Shown here: one piece after another, positions 33,486 to 44,420 of the stretch
How positions within the stretch are numbered: position 1 is the stretch's first letter
How the letters are laid out: each line of letters begins with the position of its first letter
Assembly: GCA_013407085.1 (NCBI GenBank)
Contig: JACCGJ010020263.1
Location: forward strand, 62,001 to 126,000
From: Atriophallophorus winterbourni
Taxonomy: Eukaryota > Platyhelminthes > Trematoda > Plagiorchiida > Microphallidae
Direction: 5' to 3'
Length of the DNA: 64,000 bases
Position numbers and translations under genes: made by a program
Notes under the pieces: model-generated
Told to the model about the DNA's origin: nothing
The model's database searches: none
Seen by the model: only the letters and a program-made list of their open reading frames with translations

Positions 33486-34150
33486 TTAGGTGATATATGT
33501 TGGACCTCTGCTTCGCATATTCGTATTATGGGTCAATTTAAACACACCGAGGTCTTTTTCAGTTTTAATAACCATTGATTTTTCTTCTTCTGGATCGGAA
33601 GCAGAATTTATACAATCCCATTTGAGCTTCTTCACAACAACAAACAAGTTAGACTTTTGCTGGCATGACAAGCACTGACATTAGAGGAACATCACTACAT
33701 TACTCAGAGGATCAGGTCCATCCATCTCAACAAATGCTGATCCAATACGGTCTTTAATAGCTGTTCTAATGATGGAGACAGGAGCTCCAAGTTTCAAGCG
33801 TTCACCACCCGTGTGGGTGGTGGCGGTCTTTGTCCACATTTGAGGGTGATTCAATATCTACGGTCCTCCCCATCTAGACCTTTAGATGTTTAAGCGGAAG
33901 CAGTGTCGTCTTGAAGTTGACTACCTGCGAGCTTGACACCAGTCGGTGAAAGGCATATCTCACATAGCGTGCGAATGATATCGCATGAGTCCTTCTGGAG
34001 CCAGCGATACATCACAGGCTTCATTCCACCACATCGAATATGCATCCACTTCCAACATATTTCACAGTAAACAGCTTTAGCGTTATAGGCAAACTGTTTC
34101 GAACATACAAGACTAGAATCCCCAGAGTGAGCAGCGGAGCTTCCATTCTA
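33486..34150 (-). pseudogene. LINE ORF1 remnant with PHD-like zinc finger
   Basis: The minus strand from about 34140 reads VCSKQFAYNAKAVYCEICWK, then WMHIRCGGMKPVMYRWL and LCEICLSPTG. This is C-x2-C...C-x2-C-x2-W-x-H-x2-C...C-x2-C, a PHD-like finger. Downstream in other frames come APVSIIRTAIKDRIGSAFVE and VVKKLKWDCINSASDPEEE, as expected for the middle and end of such an ORF1. PHD-like fingers in ORF1 are known from several CR1/Jockey-group LINEs. Frameshifts separate the parts. No reverse transcriptase lies next to it. Confidence 0.5.
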
Positions 34151-35170
34151 CTGAGACTTCCTTGCAGTCGATGTTGCACGATCTACTTTTGACCATTTTC
34201 GAACCCGTTGAAAATTGAATAAAATTTCTTGTGATAAGCTTGAAATAGCACGGATATCCTCAATAACATCAAAATTATTGTAAGAAGCAAACTTCCACTT
34301 TGAATTTGTAATTTGATTTACAAACGAATTTCGTGAGGACCCCATCCGATAGCACGATGCGGCCCACTGCGCGTCAGAATCAATTGCAAGTTGATTATTT
34401 AGTTGAAAGTTTCCATCCTGGTGCGAAATTTACCTATTTGACATTTCTCGGTTTATGACGCTCAACGGAGAACCTATATATCATTGGCGTTACAAACAGC
34501 TTAACAGTGTTTATATGAGGCTTATTCTGAAGCAGCTAGCGCTTACAGATTTATCTACACCTTTGAGTTGCAATAAAATAATGGACAAACGCCAGTTTAA
34601 CGGGGAAAGATTCCGTTTCATAGATAGCGAAAAACCATTGATAAATTGAGGATAGCAAAGCATTGTTGCAGGCTTCAATACATTCAACGGGAATCCAGTA
34701 ATCTACTGGCGATTTATCACTCTTCCATGTTACCGAGCACTTAATATTTCGAACTCTGGTGGGGCATTACTATTGACCCGTTCGTTACGTTTATTGACTG
34801 AAGTTTTACGTTCACTTGAATATCTTATTCTATAGGTACAGCCATTATCATTACTAACACGTTCCTCATTTATAGCTTAGATCAAACACGGATGGGATAG
34901 TCTGAAATTATTTTCAGCACTCTCATACGGATATTTCTTTGAAACCAGGAACAGCTTACATCTGAGATCAAAAGCGGCATGTATAAACAGACAGACAAAA
35001 AATCACCCTCTTTTTTTCTTTTTTCTCTCATCATGTACCTTCTTCATGGTATACTTGTTGGCACATCGTCTGTAAAGACTTGTGTGAATAAATAAATAAA
35101 ATAAATAATAAGATGCATGGCTTGTTGATGTGGTTGATGATGCATGAGCCTGAGTCGGGTTTAATTGTCT
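34151..35170. other. non-coding; short (AAATA)n run near 35085
   Basis: No coding sequence is recognised. A pyrimidine-rich run (about 35010-35030) and an AATAAATAAATAAAATAAATAA run (35083-35111) could be the end of a retroposon, but nothing upstream of it is identifiable. Confidence 0.3.
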
Positions 35171-35175
35171 TTGGT

Positions 35176-35350
35176 ATAGGTGTCGCAGTGGCTCAGCAAA
35201 TATGACATTTGACTTTAAAGCGGACGGTCATGATTGGAATCCGACTTCGGTTGCAGTAATCTGATCGTGTGCTTAACTCAGATTCCCAATATACCTGAGT
35301 GTAAACAGATTATAAAGAAGCTTGAGATAAGCTCCGGCTCTATTTGCCAA
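35176..35350 (+). repeat. possible tRNA-derived SINE
   Basis: GTCGCAGTGGCTCAGCA resembles a Pol III A box, and GATTGGAATCC about 50 bases later resembles a degenerate B box. The 100 bases after it look like a SINE body. Only one copy is in the window, so this is a weak call. Confidence 0.3.
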
Positions 35351-35864
35351 ACTCACACATTCAAGTTTTAGAAACAATACAGCCTAATGTGAACTCTCAT
35401 TAAAATCAAATCACATTGATAACTAGCATTGGAATGAACAAGCAAAATCCGTATAAGTTAAGGTGTAGTTGTGCTTTTACCAGTGGCTATTTTTACTAAG
35501 CGGTGGCGTGCGCTAGACATTGCACCTCAATTCCAGACCCGACGACATTCGTCTAATAGCAATCATCGGTAAACTTCACATACATTCCAAATTTATTATC
35601 ACTGTTGCCCCACCACACGCCTGGTTTATTTGTTCAAAAAATCGCGGTTAACTTGCTTAAATCATTCGTGATTCTACTCACGTTTATAGTTAGTGATACA
35701 TAATAAATAATTCCCTGTAGATTTTCTGTTCGGTTAGACGAATCATATTTATACCAACAAAGTAATTGGTGAGCCTTGAGTTGCGAGTTCCGTTGTCCCG
35801 TGAGGTACGGTTGTCGGTCCCTTACTGTTTAAGGTATTTGTTATCCATCGTGATTTAATAAAAG

Positions 35865-36150
35865 TGTTTGATTTTAGCAGGCGATCTCAAATTACGGGCT
35901 TCCGAATCTACGCTGGAGCAATGCGAGAGCCTGCAAGAAGACCTTAACGAAATTTTTGTTAGGATCTGGTCAACCGTCGCAATCATATTGCCTTATAAAC
36001 AAGTCATTCGCACAGAAGCTGATATAAAAGACCTTGGGGTTATAGTGTCTGGGAACTGCGAACCGTATTCTGTGTGCAATTCGCAAATCGTTCTCATTAT
36101 AACAGCTGATGCATTCGAGGCGCGCGCTCAACAGATCCATCAATGACTTT
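35865..36150 (+). mobile_element. LINE reverse-transcriptase fragment
   Basis: The frame reads LAGDLKLRASESTLEQCESL followed by QEDLN, then IRTEADIKDLGVIVSGN. This is the F-A-D-D-L-K...L-Q-x-D-L...K-D-L-G-V-x-V-S part of LINE ORF2, with the first catalytic Asp changed to Gly. It is truncated on both sides. Confidence 0.7.
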
Positions 36151-36709
36151 GGACTTTTGGCTCTATAACCACTAAATATAGAATAGTGAAATGCGTTCAA
36201 ACAAATGCGAACCCGTGCTAAAAAGATGGTTCACGGAATTACATCATTGAGCTACGAATAACGTCTAGCAAAACTTGACTTAATGCTATCTGAGTATTGT
36301 TGAATCAGAGTGATTTGCTGATAACAAGGCGGATCTTGCTGGGACAGGATGACAATGAGATGTCAAAGTATTTCACGCTCACATAGAATGCTAGAACTAG
36401 AGGTAACCTTATGAACCTCTTGAAACGAAAAACCCAGCCGCTTGCTGCCAAGTGAATCATATCCCAAAGGATATTGACAAGCTAGAATACCCTTCCGGAA
36501 ACTCTCTTTTCTGCTAACATGGAAGTGCAGTTAAAATATGCAATCGAAATATGATTTCTAGTTGATTTGGAAAGGTCACAAACGTGGGTACTGTACATGC
36601 CTTATCTACGTCATCGGCGTATTTAAGACTGATTCACAACTGACACATTTATTCACACCGTTTTCAAATAAAGATAATCCATCGAACTATTCACAAAGTT
36701 GATCACGAC

Positions 36710-36777
36710 GGTCCATAATGGAAGCACTGGACTCGAGTTTCGCTCTTATTTGAGCTCATCAGCAGTGCATATCCACC
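36710..36777 (-). ncRNA. hammerhead ribozyme, copy 1
   Basis: Minus strand: conserved core CTGATGA, stem II GCTC/GAGC, GAAA, palindromic stem III ACTCGAGT, and cleavage after GTC (between 36730 and 36729). Stem I is GCACTG pairing with CAGTGC. An outer helix TGGA/TCCA lies beyond a small internal loop. The very short self-complementary stem III suggests activity as a dimer, as for Sm-alpha. All core bases are intact. Confidence 0.85.
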
Positions 36778-37139
36778 GCTTCGGGGGCGGGATTCGAACC
36801 CCCGACCATCACCATTGTAGTCCCACGCCTTAACGACTTGGGCTACCGTCCACCGTTTGACCGATCGCAATTAAGCGTTTATGAACTGTTCTCCAGACTG
36901 GCACATTTGAGTAGCTTTGTTTGCCCGACCAGTTCAGAAGGAGCCAGCAATATCTATTGTGGTCGCCCAACTGAACAGATCTCCGCGTCAGGTCTTCCCA
37001 TCAGATACAGTGTAAGCTAACACCGATTAGATCTGATGGGCATTGTTGTTGTAAGCGATATTTGGAGAATAAGTTGTTTATATTTGTAACTACTCATCCG
37101 TGACAAGCCCATCGAACGATTCACAAAGTTGATCACGAC

Positions 37140-37207
37140 GGTCCATAATGGAAGCACTGGACTCGAGTTTCGCTCTTATTTGAGCTCATCAGCAGTGCAT
37201 ATCCACC
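37140..37207 (-). ncRNA. hammerhead ribozyme, copy 2
   Basis: Same core, stem I and stem III as copy 1, with cleavage predicted between 37160 and 37159. It lies 430 bp from copy 1, so cleavage at both sites would release one unit-length RNA. Confidence 0.85.
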
Positions 37208-37567
37208 GCTTCGGGGGCGGGATTCGAACCCCCGACCATCACCATTGTAGTCCCACGCCTTAACGACTGGGCTACCGTCCACCGTTTGACCGATCGCAAT
37301 TAAGCGTTCATGAACTGTTCTCCAGACTGGCACATTTGAGTAGCTTTGTTTGCCCGACCAGTTCAGAAGGAGCCAGCAATATCTATTGTGGTCGCCCAAC
37401 TGAACAGATCTCCGCGTCAGGTCTTCCCATCAGATACAGTGTAAGCTAACACCGATTAGATCTGATGGGCATTGTTGTTTAAGCGATATTTGGAGAATAA
37501 GTTGTTTATATTTGTGACTACTCATCCGTGCCAAGCCCATCGAACTATTCACAAAGTTGATCACGAC

Positions 37568-37635
37568 GGTCCATAATGGAAGCACTGGACTCGAATTTCG
37601 CTCTCATTTGAGCTCATCAGCAGTGCATATCCAAC
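37568..37635 (-). ncRNA. hammerhead ribozyme, copy 3 (stem III and outer helix variants)
   Basis: The core is intact. One stem III base differs (ATTCGAGT), leaving a G-U pair. One base of the flank outside stem I also differs (GTTGGATAT instead of GGTGGATAT). It is probably still foldable. Confidence 0.78.
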
Positions 37636-37997
37636 GCTTCGGGGGCGGGATTCGAACCCCGGACCATCACCATTGTAGTCCCACGCCTTAACGACCTGGG
37701 CTACCGTCCACCGTTTGACCGATCGCAATTAAGCGTTTATGAACTGTTCTCCAGACTGGCACATTTGAGTAGCTTTGTTTACCCGACCAGTTCAGAAGGA
37801 GCCAGCAACATCTATTGTGGTCGCTCAACCGAACAGATCTCCGTGTCAGGTCTTCTCATCGGATACAGTGTAAGCTAACACCGATTAGATCTGATGGGCA
37901 TTGTTGTTTAGGCGATATTTTGGAGAATAAGTTGTTTATATTTGTGACCACTCATCCGTGCCAAGCCCATCGAACTATTCACAAAGTTGATCACGAC

Positions 37998-38065
37998 GGT
38001 CCATAATGGAAGCACTGGACTCGAGTTTCGCTCTCATTTGAGCTCATCAGCAGTGCATATCCACC
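37998..38065 (-). ncRNA. hammerhead ribozyme, copy 4 (in the partial unit)
   Basis: The ribozyme is complete although its unit lacks the tRNA-like head: the array ends four bases beyond it. With no promoter upstream in the same unit, it could act only as part of a longer transcript entering from the 1.2-kb repeat side. Confidence 0.82.
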
Positions 38066-38069
38066 GCTT

Positions 38070-39261
38070 CAATAATTTCTCCAATGTACAGTCCATAGGA
38101 GATCAGGAGAAATTAAAATATATATCAAACTCTACAAAACAACCAGATTTCTGCAAGCAAAAAGCAAAAACTTCTAACTTCAATTTTGAATTGTGAAACC
38201 ACAGCATCATTTCGGTGCAGTCGTATACGAAATGACCAACTCACCCTTACTTCAATCATAACAAAACCAAAGGTGTGCTTAGTATATCGGTGCACCCTTT
38301 GCTGAAAATGACTGCAACTAAGATGTCTTGGTGTATAATCGCATACACAAACGAAAATATAAAGACCGTTACTAGGTCATGGTGTGCAAATCTGATGCAC
38401 CGGTGGTATCACGCAAATTGAAAACAACTGTGCAAAGTTCAAAGTAACATCGCGTATATTTTTCATGGAAAATCAAATCAATCTGACACGACGCAGGTTA
38501 AAATATTAAATTGTTCCTGCAAACAAAATTTGCGAAAACAGTTTGAGCGAAACGTTTGATGATTAATGTTGACATAATTATGCGTAACCGGAGGGACTAA
38601 ACACAATTTTGAATACGTGCTTTGTGGGCGTGACACTGTTCGCATTCGTTTTTAGGTCTAAATTAGCACACTTCAGAAACACCCACTCTTGATAGAACTC
38701 AATCAATGCGGGACAGATTGAGATTATAGTGAAGTATTAGCAGTCCGATATAATTATTTTTGACTACGTTTTATTTTCAATGACGGGAAGTGATGATATT
38801 TTACTTGTCATAATTTATACAGACGTTCTCATTGTTCTGATGTCTGCGAAATAGTAGCCAGGATAAATCGTCTTCGTATTTCAGTGTTGAGACAAAACAA
38901 AATTGCCTAGCGCAATCCACGTTTTGAGAAACTTTGACGCGTGCAGCGAAAGTCACTTGCTCGTTTTCCCTCTAACATTTGCGAATGTCGATACATGTTC
39001 GATGGAAGTATTTCTTTTGTGAGGTGCAAACAATATCGGTGTTATGATATTCAAGCTCTCACCAGATACCTATCCGACGCGCTTAACTTAAACTCAAGTG
39101 GTTGATCCCAGCGAAGGATTTATGCAGACCAAACCTACAAACAAAAGAAGATTGCTTTGACCGAGGGGGCATTGCAGTCAATAGAAGCATTTTCTGATTT
39201 TCCGAGTTTCAAATTTGCTCACGTTTATGACACCTTCAAACTTCGCGAATAATTATTTGAA
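38070..39261 (+). repeat. 1.2-kb direct repeat, copy 1
   Basis: From AATAATTTCTCC to TTCGCGAATAATT it matches 41127-42325 nearly end to end. The distal half (about 38740-39261) is almost identical between copies, and the proximal half is more diverged, with small indels. No ORF and no LTR-type termini are seen. It lies between the ribozyme array and Penelope-like element 2. Confidence 0.85.
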
Positions 39262-41040
39262 TGTATTCGAGACCGATCGGGAGTCCATAATCATGATAAT
39301 AGAGTTCGCAATGAATCGGTTATAGTAAGTTTGTGGTAACATCTCGCTTCTGAACACAGAAGCTTCGTCAGAACACGGGTGTCGGTACGAACAGCGTTCA
39401 GGTATAAATTGCATTTTCTTGACCAATCCTGAGTTCACTAAGCTACACAGGGGAGATCAAGATAATTGATCAAGATAATTGATCACACCTAATTGCTGTG
39501 TTCATCCCTAATTGTTTATTAATTGTTCAGGTCAGCGTATGCCGACACACTGCTTACGTAATCATGTGCGTATTAGGTGTGATGTTCGTTAATCCTAATC
39601 CGCTGCAAAACCGAACGCCAGATTGTTGAGATATCCGCCCCATCCACCTTGTTCACCGCATTCGCCCCAGCCTTTGTTATTTCAACAGCCTCGGCGTCGA
39701 AGTCTTTCCCTATAAGATTTCACACCCCGTCTTATCACTTTCACGTTATCAAGATCTACGCTGTGTCCAGTGTCTAGCACGTGTTCAGCTAGGGCAGAAT
39801 CCCGAATCAGTGATTGATATTCACTGGGATTGCGGGGTCGCTTTCCCACTCGTTCCTGTGTTCGTTTAACCTAGTGCAGAGTTCTCTAGACGTTTGCCCA
39901 ATGTAAACACCCGCGCAACCCTTGCAGTTGATTTGGTAGATGCAGTTCGTCGCACAACCTAAAGGAGTCTTATCTTTGAGATGCATTAATACGGAACGGA
40001 GAGTTCTACCTGACTTAAATGTTACTCTAATACCTGCGCTATTCAATTGTCGACTTATTCCTTCGGAGGCGCTTTTGACATCCGGTAGAGATACCGTAGC
40101 TCGCCAAACCTTTTCCGTCTTCGGTTGCGGATATCTAATTCGGTTCAATTGGCGTTTAATTAAGCTCTTGGGGTACCCATGATTTGCAAGTCGGCGACTG
40201 ACTTCTCCATGAGCTCGTCTCTTAGCTGCATCATCGCTAAAGTGGCGGTCAAACTTGTAGAATAGCGATTTTGCTATGGACTGAAATACCCTTTTGCGGT
40301 GCGCAGATGTGAATCTCAAAATGGCATCCGTGTCGATAGGCTTACGATATACCGTTGTTCTTATCTTGCCGTTATCTTTTTGCGCGAGACAGTCCAAGCA
40401 CAGAAGTGTCCCTTCCGTAGACTCGGTTTCCTTTGTGACATGGATTTTCGGATTCAAACTATTGAGATAACTATGAAATGCTTCTAGTCTGTTTCGCTTT
40501 ATGATGATGAATGTATCGTCGACATAGCGCCACCATATTTTTGGTTTCAACGTTTCGTTTCTCAAAGCTATCTCTTCAAAGTGCTCCATGTACATATTCG
40601 CTAGCACTGGAGAAATGGGTGAGCCCATCGCTAAACCATCGTTTTGCTTGTATAGCTGTCCATTAAATAAGAAGTGGTTCATATTTAGACAAATTGCTAC
40701 ACCGTTGATGATTTGTTGTACACTCAAGTTGGTACGATCCTTCAGGGTCATATCGGAGTTGAGTGATTTCCTCACTAATTCTAAAGCGCTTGTAGTGTCA
40801 ACATTCGTGAACAAGGAGCTTACGTCAAAACTAACCATCATCTCATCCTCCCCAATTGTTACGGTACTTAAGCGACGAACAAAATCAAACGAGTTCTTAA
40901 TAAAAGAATTCGTGTTACCAACTAATGGTTACAAAAGCTGAGCAAGGTGCTTAGCCAATTCGTGTGTTGGGGATCCAATGCCGTCTACAATGGGCCTTAA
41001 GATGATGCCTGCCTTATCCAAAGTCAAGTTAAAGCACGAC
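39262..41040 (-). pseudogene. Penelope-like element 2: reverse transcriptase and GIY-YIG endonuclease, one stop
   Basis: Read 41040 to 39262. Upstream are LDKAGIILRPIVDGIGSPTH and a stop at about 40930 in the LL.PLVGNTNSFIKNSFDF stretch. The open part is 40841-39807 (344 aa): VSFDVSSLFTNVDT, YKQNDGLAMGSPISPVLAN, WRYVDDTFIIIKR (catalytic Y-V-D-D intact) and TTVYRKPIDTDAIL. A GIY-YIG endonuclease follows, with IYQINCKGCAGVYIGQTSRE and LNEHRNEW. Further down come a terminal block and a hammerhead-like motif (39334-39380). The element is 5'-truncated. It is the best-preserved Penelope-like copy in the window and lies between two 1.2-kb direct repeats. Confidence 0.88.
39334..39380 (-). ncRNA. hammerhead-like motif of Penelope-like element 2
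   Basis: CTGACGA, a perfect stem II (GCTTCTG/CAGAAGC) and then GAGATGTTACC, where related copies have GAAACGTTACC. The changed GAA core makes this copy probably inactive, but the layout matches minimal hammerheads known in Penelope-like elements. Confidence 0.5.
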
Positions 41041-41126
41041 AGTTTGAGTTGAGGTTTGAGACAACATGCGATATACGATTTGAGACAATTATTAAAGACT
41101 AATACTCAAATAGATCTGTATTATTC

Positions 41127-42325
41127 AATAATTTCTCCAATGTACAGTCCATATGAGATCAGGAGAAATTAAAATATATATTAAACGCTACAAATCCTCC
41201 AGATTTCTGCAAGCAAAAAGCAAAAACTTATAACTTCAATTTTGAATTGTGAAACCATAGCATCATTTCGGTGCACTCGTATACGAAATGACCGACTCAC
41301 CCTTACTTCAATCATAACAAAACCAAATTACGAGATGTAAGGTGTGCTTAGAATATCGGTGCACCCTTTGCTGAAAATGACTGCAACTAAGATGTATTGG
41401 TGTATAATCGCATACACATACGAAAATATAAAGAGTTTCACTAGGTCATGGTGTGCAAATTTGATGCACCGGTGGTATCACGCAAATTAAAAACAACTCT
41501 GTCAAATTAAACGTAACATCTCGTTTATTTTTCATGAAAAATCAATTCAATTTGACACGACACATGTTAAAATATTAAATTGTTCATGCTAACAAAAGTT
41601 GTGAAGGGAGTTTGAGAGAAAACTTTCATGATTAATGTTGACATAATTATGCGTGAAGGGAGAGACTAGACACAATTTTGAATACGTTCTTTGTGGGGTT
41701 TGACACTGTTCCCATTCGTCTTTATTTTTAAATGAGCTCACTTCAAAAACACCCACTCTTGATAATACTTAATCAGTAGCGAGGCAGGTTGAGATTATAG
41801 TAAAGTAATAGCAGTCCGATATAATTATTTTTGACTACGTTTTATTTTCAATGACGGGAAGTGATGATATTTTACTTGTCATTATCTATACAGACGTTCT
41901 CATTGTTCTGATGTCTGCGAAATAGTAGCCAGGATAAATCGTCTTGGTATTTCAGTGTTGAGACAAAACAAAATTGCCTAGCGCAATCCACGTTTTGAGA
42001 AACTTTGACGCGTGCAGCGAAAGTCACTTGCTCGTTTTACCTCTAACATTTGCGAATGTCGATACATGTTCGATGGGAGTATTTCTTTTGTGAGGTGCAA
42101 ACAATATCGGCGTTATGATATTCAAGCTCTCACCAGATACCTATCCGACGCGCTTAACTTAAACTCAAGTGGTTGATCCCAGCGAATGATTTATGCAGAC
42201 CAAACCTACAAACAAGAGAAGATTGCTTTGACCGAGGGGGCATTGCAGTCATTAGAAGCATTTTCTGATTTCCCGAGTTTCAAATTTGCTCACGTTTATG
42301 ACACCTTCAAACTTCGCGAATAATT
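41127..42325 (+). repeat. 1.2-kb direct repeat, copy 2
   Basis: It starts at CAATAATTTCTCC and ends at CGCGAATAATT, after which the flanks of the two copies differ completely. A weaker third relative lies at about 44225-44420 (CTGACACGACACAAG and AAAATTTTGAATAGGTGCTT against CTGACACGACGCAGG and CAATTTTGAATACGTGCTT). Confidence 0.85.
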
Positions 42326-42599
42326 GTTTATAAAAATCGAATGAAACAGCTGCTCAACTTTTGGGCTAACTTGCAGTAAACTCAATACACATAACTCCGA
42401 AAAATTGTGAGTTACAGTAAGATTCTTTGACTGTAGTAATTGTTTTAGGAGATGATTCCGGGTGTGTATAATTAATTGAGAACACGAGGATATTTCGTAC
42501 TTATCGTTGAGTAAAATCATGTAATTTTAGTTATAGCATTCGCTATTGAAAAGCCGAATTATTGAAAGTTTGTCGTTAATATATAGTTTTAGTTATGGT

Positions 42600-43010
42600 G
42601 GACAGGCTTGGTTAGAATACTCCAAAACAGGAGGTACATATGTGCTTGGCAACCATGTTCAGACTTTGGATATGAAACTCCTGAATGCTGTCGGGGCTAG
42701 AGGTTCAAGACATACATGCACTTAGATATTTTTTGCTGTAGATCGGACGAGAAAATGCGTGCCTAGCTGAAACGTGTTGTATAGAGATTTGCAACACAGC
42801 ATCATTTTAGATTTTACAGGATTAATGGTCGATTCATTATTCGAGGAACAAACGTGTTGATTGCGCAGAGCGTAATGTCATACAACTGTTATTCGACCTA
42901 GCACTTTTGCTAATTATAATATCATCGGCAAACAGTGTCTCCTTCTTGCCCATGATGAGTGGACTCAAGAATTATATGGTTGAAAAAACTTCCATTGATA
43001 TTACCTCCAT
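42600..43010 (-). mobile_element. LINE reverse-transcriptase fragment
   Basis: The minus strand contains LFADDIIISKSARS (catalytic F-A-D-D box, near 42930) and, about 300 bases further on, YVPPVLEYSNQACPP, the thumb motif Y-I-R-P-x-L-E-Y...W-x-P. The spacing is right for a LINE ORF2; the sequence between is frameshifted. Both ends are truncated. Confidence 0.6.
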
Positions 43011-44000
43011 ATGTCGAAATCCGTTGACCGCGAGCACAACAATATTTTCAAGCAGAAACTGAAAAGTTGTGTTGCTATTAACAGATTACTAACCAAATTT
43101 CCAAATTTTCCTAGCCGATCGGCTTGCTCCACTCTCTGTGAATTGTGCTATTTTATAGGGAATCCTTCCTCGAACCATTCCATTAGGCATTTTTTCCATC
43201 GACATATGAACTCTCATAACGCTTATCATCGTACTTTTCATGACGGCATAAATTTGTGAGCAATTAGCTGGAAGACTGCGAATAGACTGATAAGTATTTG
43301 GACAACTTGCTCGCTCGGTCTGTAAATAATCGGCAATAATTCAATTTCAATAATTTTCACATGTTGAACATTTGAAAACAAATGTGGTTCCAATATATCT
43401 ATTGGTGCACAGAGTCTCGTGGGCCTCGGAACAAATTGTTTTAGGTGTGTTTGGTATACAACATCCCTTGTATGTAAACCACTGCAAATCCGTCCGTTTC
43501 AAATCTTCACAGAGAGAGAATCAGAATTTTTTGAATATTCTAATTAGAGATAATAACCAATATAAAAATATACGTAGAGTGGACCCACGATGGCATGTGT
43601 ACTTCAACCATGGTAGACATACATTAAAATCAAGTCGCCGGTCTCAAACGGAACCAGATTTTGAGCGAATAAAATTCATGAAATATTTCGCCTATCAACG
43701 TCGTTGTCTCTGAGAGGGATTGAATATTAGTTGACAATATTTTGATTACCGAAAATCACCCTGTGCAATACTTATTTAATTTAAGGATATCGCATAAGAA
43801 AAGAGCTGACACATTGACTGTAACTGTTACTCACTGGTGCTCCTCTGTATCGACATTTTCACCTTGCGAGTTGGATTCACTTGGAACAATCCCCCCGATT
43901 ATATTATATGCTATATATTATCCGAAGAAAAATATTATATAAAGAGCCATGGATATACATGAGCCACCTCACTGTTCAAACGATATATTTTACTCCCCTT
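43011..44000 (+). other. unrecognised ORFs, no gene called
   Basis: Three plus-strand frames (43011-43259, 43372-43713, 43742-43942) follow each other. The middle one (113 codons) contains NIRRVDPRWHVYFNHGRHTL. I see no domain, no strong splice pair linking them and no transposon motif. They could be decayed element sequence or chance. Confidence 0.2.
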
Positions 44001-44224
44001 TTGATTTTGATCTGATTGTTAAACTGCTCAGTAAGCAACCAAATTCCGATTTGCTGGTAAGATTATTCGTAGTTCTCATATTACCCTCCCTTCTTTGTAA
44101 AGCTCTATGCTTTTCAGACAATTAAACTGAAATTAAAATGAATATGTTAAGTGTTAAATGCGTCGTTCCAGCAAAGGCATATATATAGATTATTTAACCA
44201 TCTTCAACAACGCTCTGTTTATGG

Positions 44225-44420
44225 ATGTCATTTCACTCTGACACGACACAAGTTACACTATTATTTTTTTTTCGTACAAAAACGAGCACGTCTTGAATAA
44301 AATTTAGGAATAAAGTATGAGAGAGAAATGTGTTATTAAAGGATGAAATATTGACTGCTTGCCAGAGGAGACTCAACAAAATTTTGAATAGGTGCTTCTG
44401 TAGGCATGATATGTCGTTAC
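44225..44420 (+). repeat. diverged relative of the 1.2-kb repeat
   Basis: It shares two short blocks in the same order with 38480-38640 and 41540-41700. It shows the repeat is a dispersed family and not unique to the two large copies. Confidence 0.4.

Larger units (their letters stand above)
36679..38069 (-). repeat. 430-bp tandem repeat array: Pol III promoter plus hammerhead (Sm-alpha-like)
   Basis: Three full units start at 36681, 37111 and 37539, and a partial fourth at 37969. Spacing is 430, 428 and 430 bp, and the units are nearly identical. On the minus strand each full unit has a tRNA-like head with A box TAGCCCAGTCGTTAAGG and B box GGTTCGAATCC, followed directly by a hammerhead ribozyme. 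In schistosomes the Sm-alpha satellite/SINE has the same architecture. Transcripts would self-cleave into 430-nt monomers. The array stops abruptly at 38069, where one of two 1.2-kb direct repeats begins. Confidence 0.88.

Noticed and set aside
36790..36865. tRNA gene on the minus strand
   Set aside because: A and B boxes are good, but no proper anticodon stem is seen and the sequence recurs in every 430-bp unit; it is the promoter head of the repeat.
37133..37399. Minus-strand ORF of 88 codons in the tandem array
   Set aside because: It runs through the tRNA-like head of the repeat, so it is a non-coding RNA region read as protein.
38070..42325. The two 1.2-kb repeats as LTRs of an LTR retrotransposon
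   Set aside because: The enclosed coding sequence is a Penelope-like element on the minus strand, with no gag, protease or integrase, and the repeat ends are not TG...CA.
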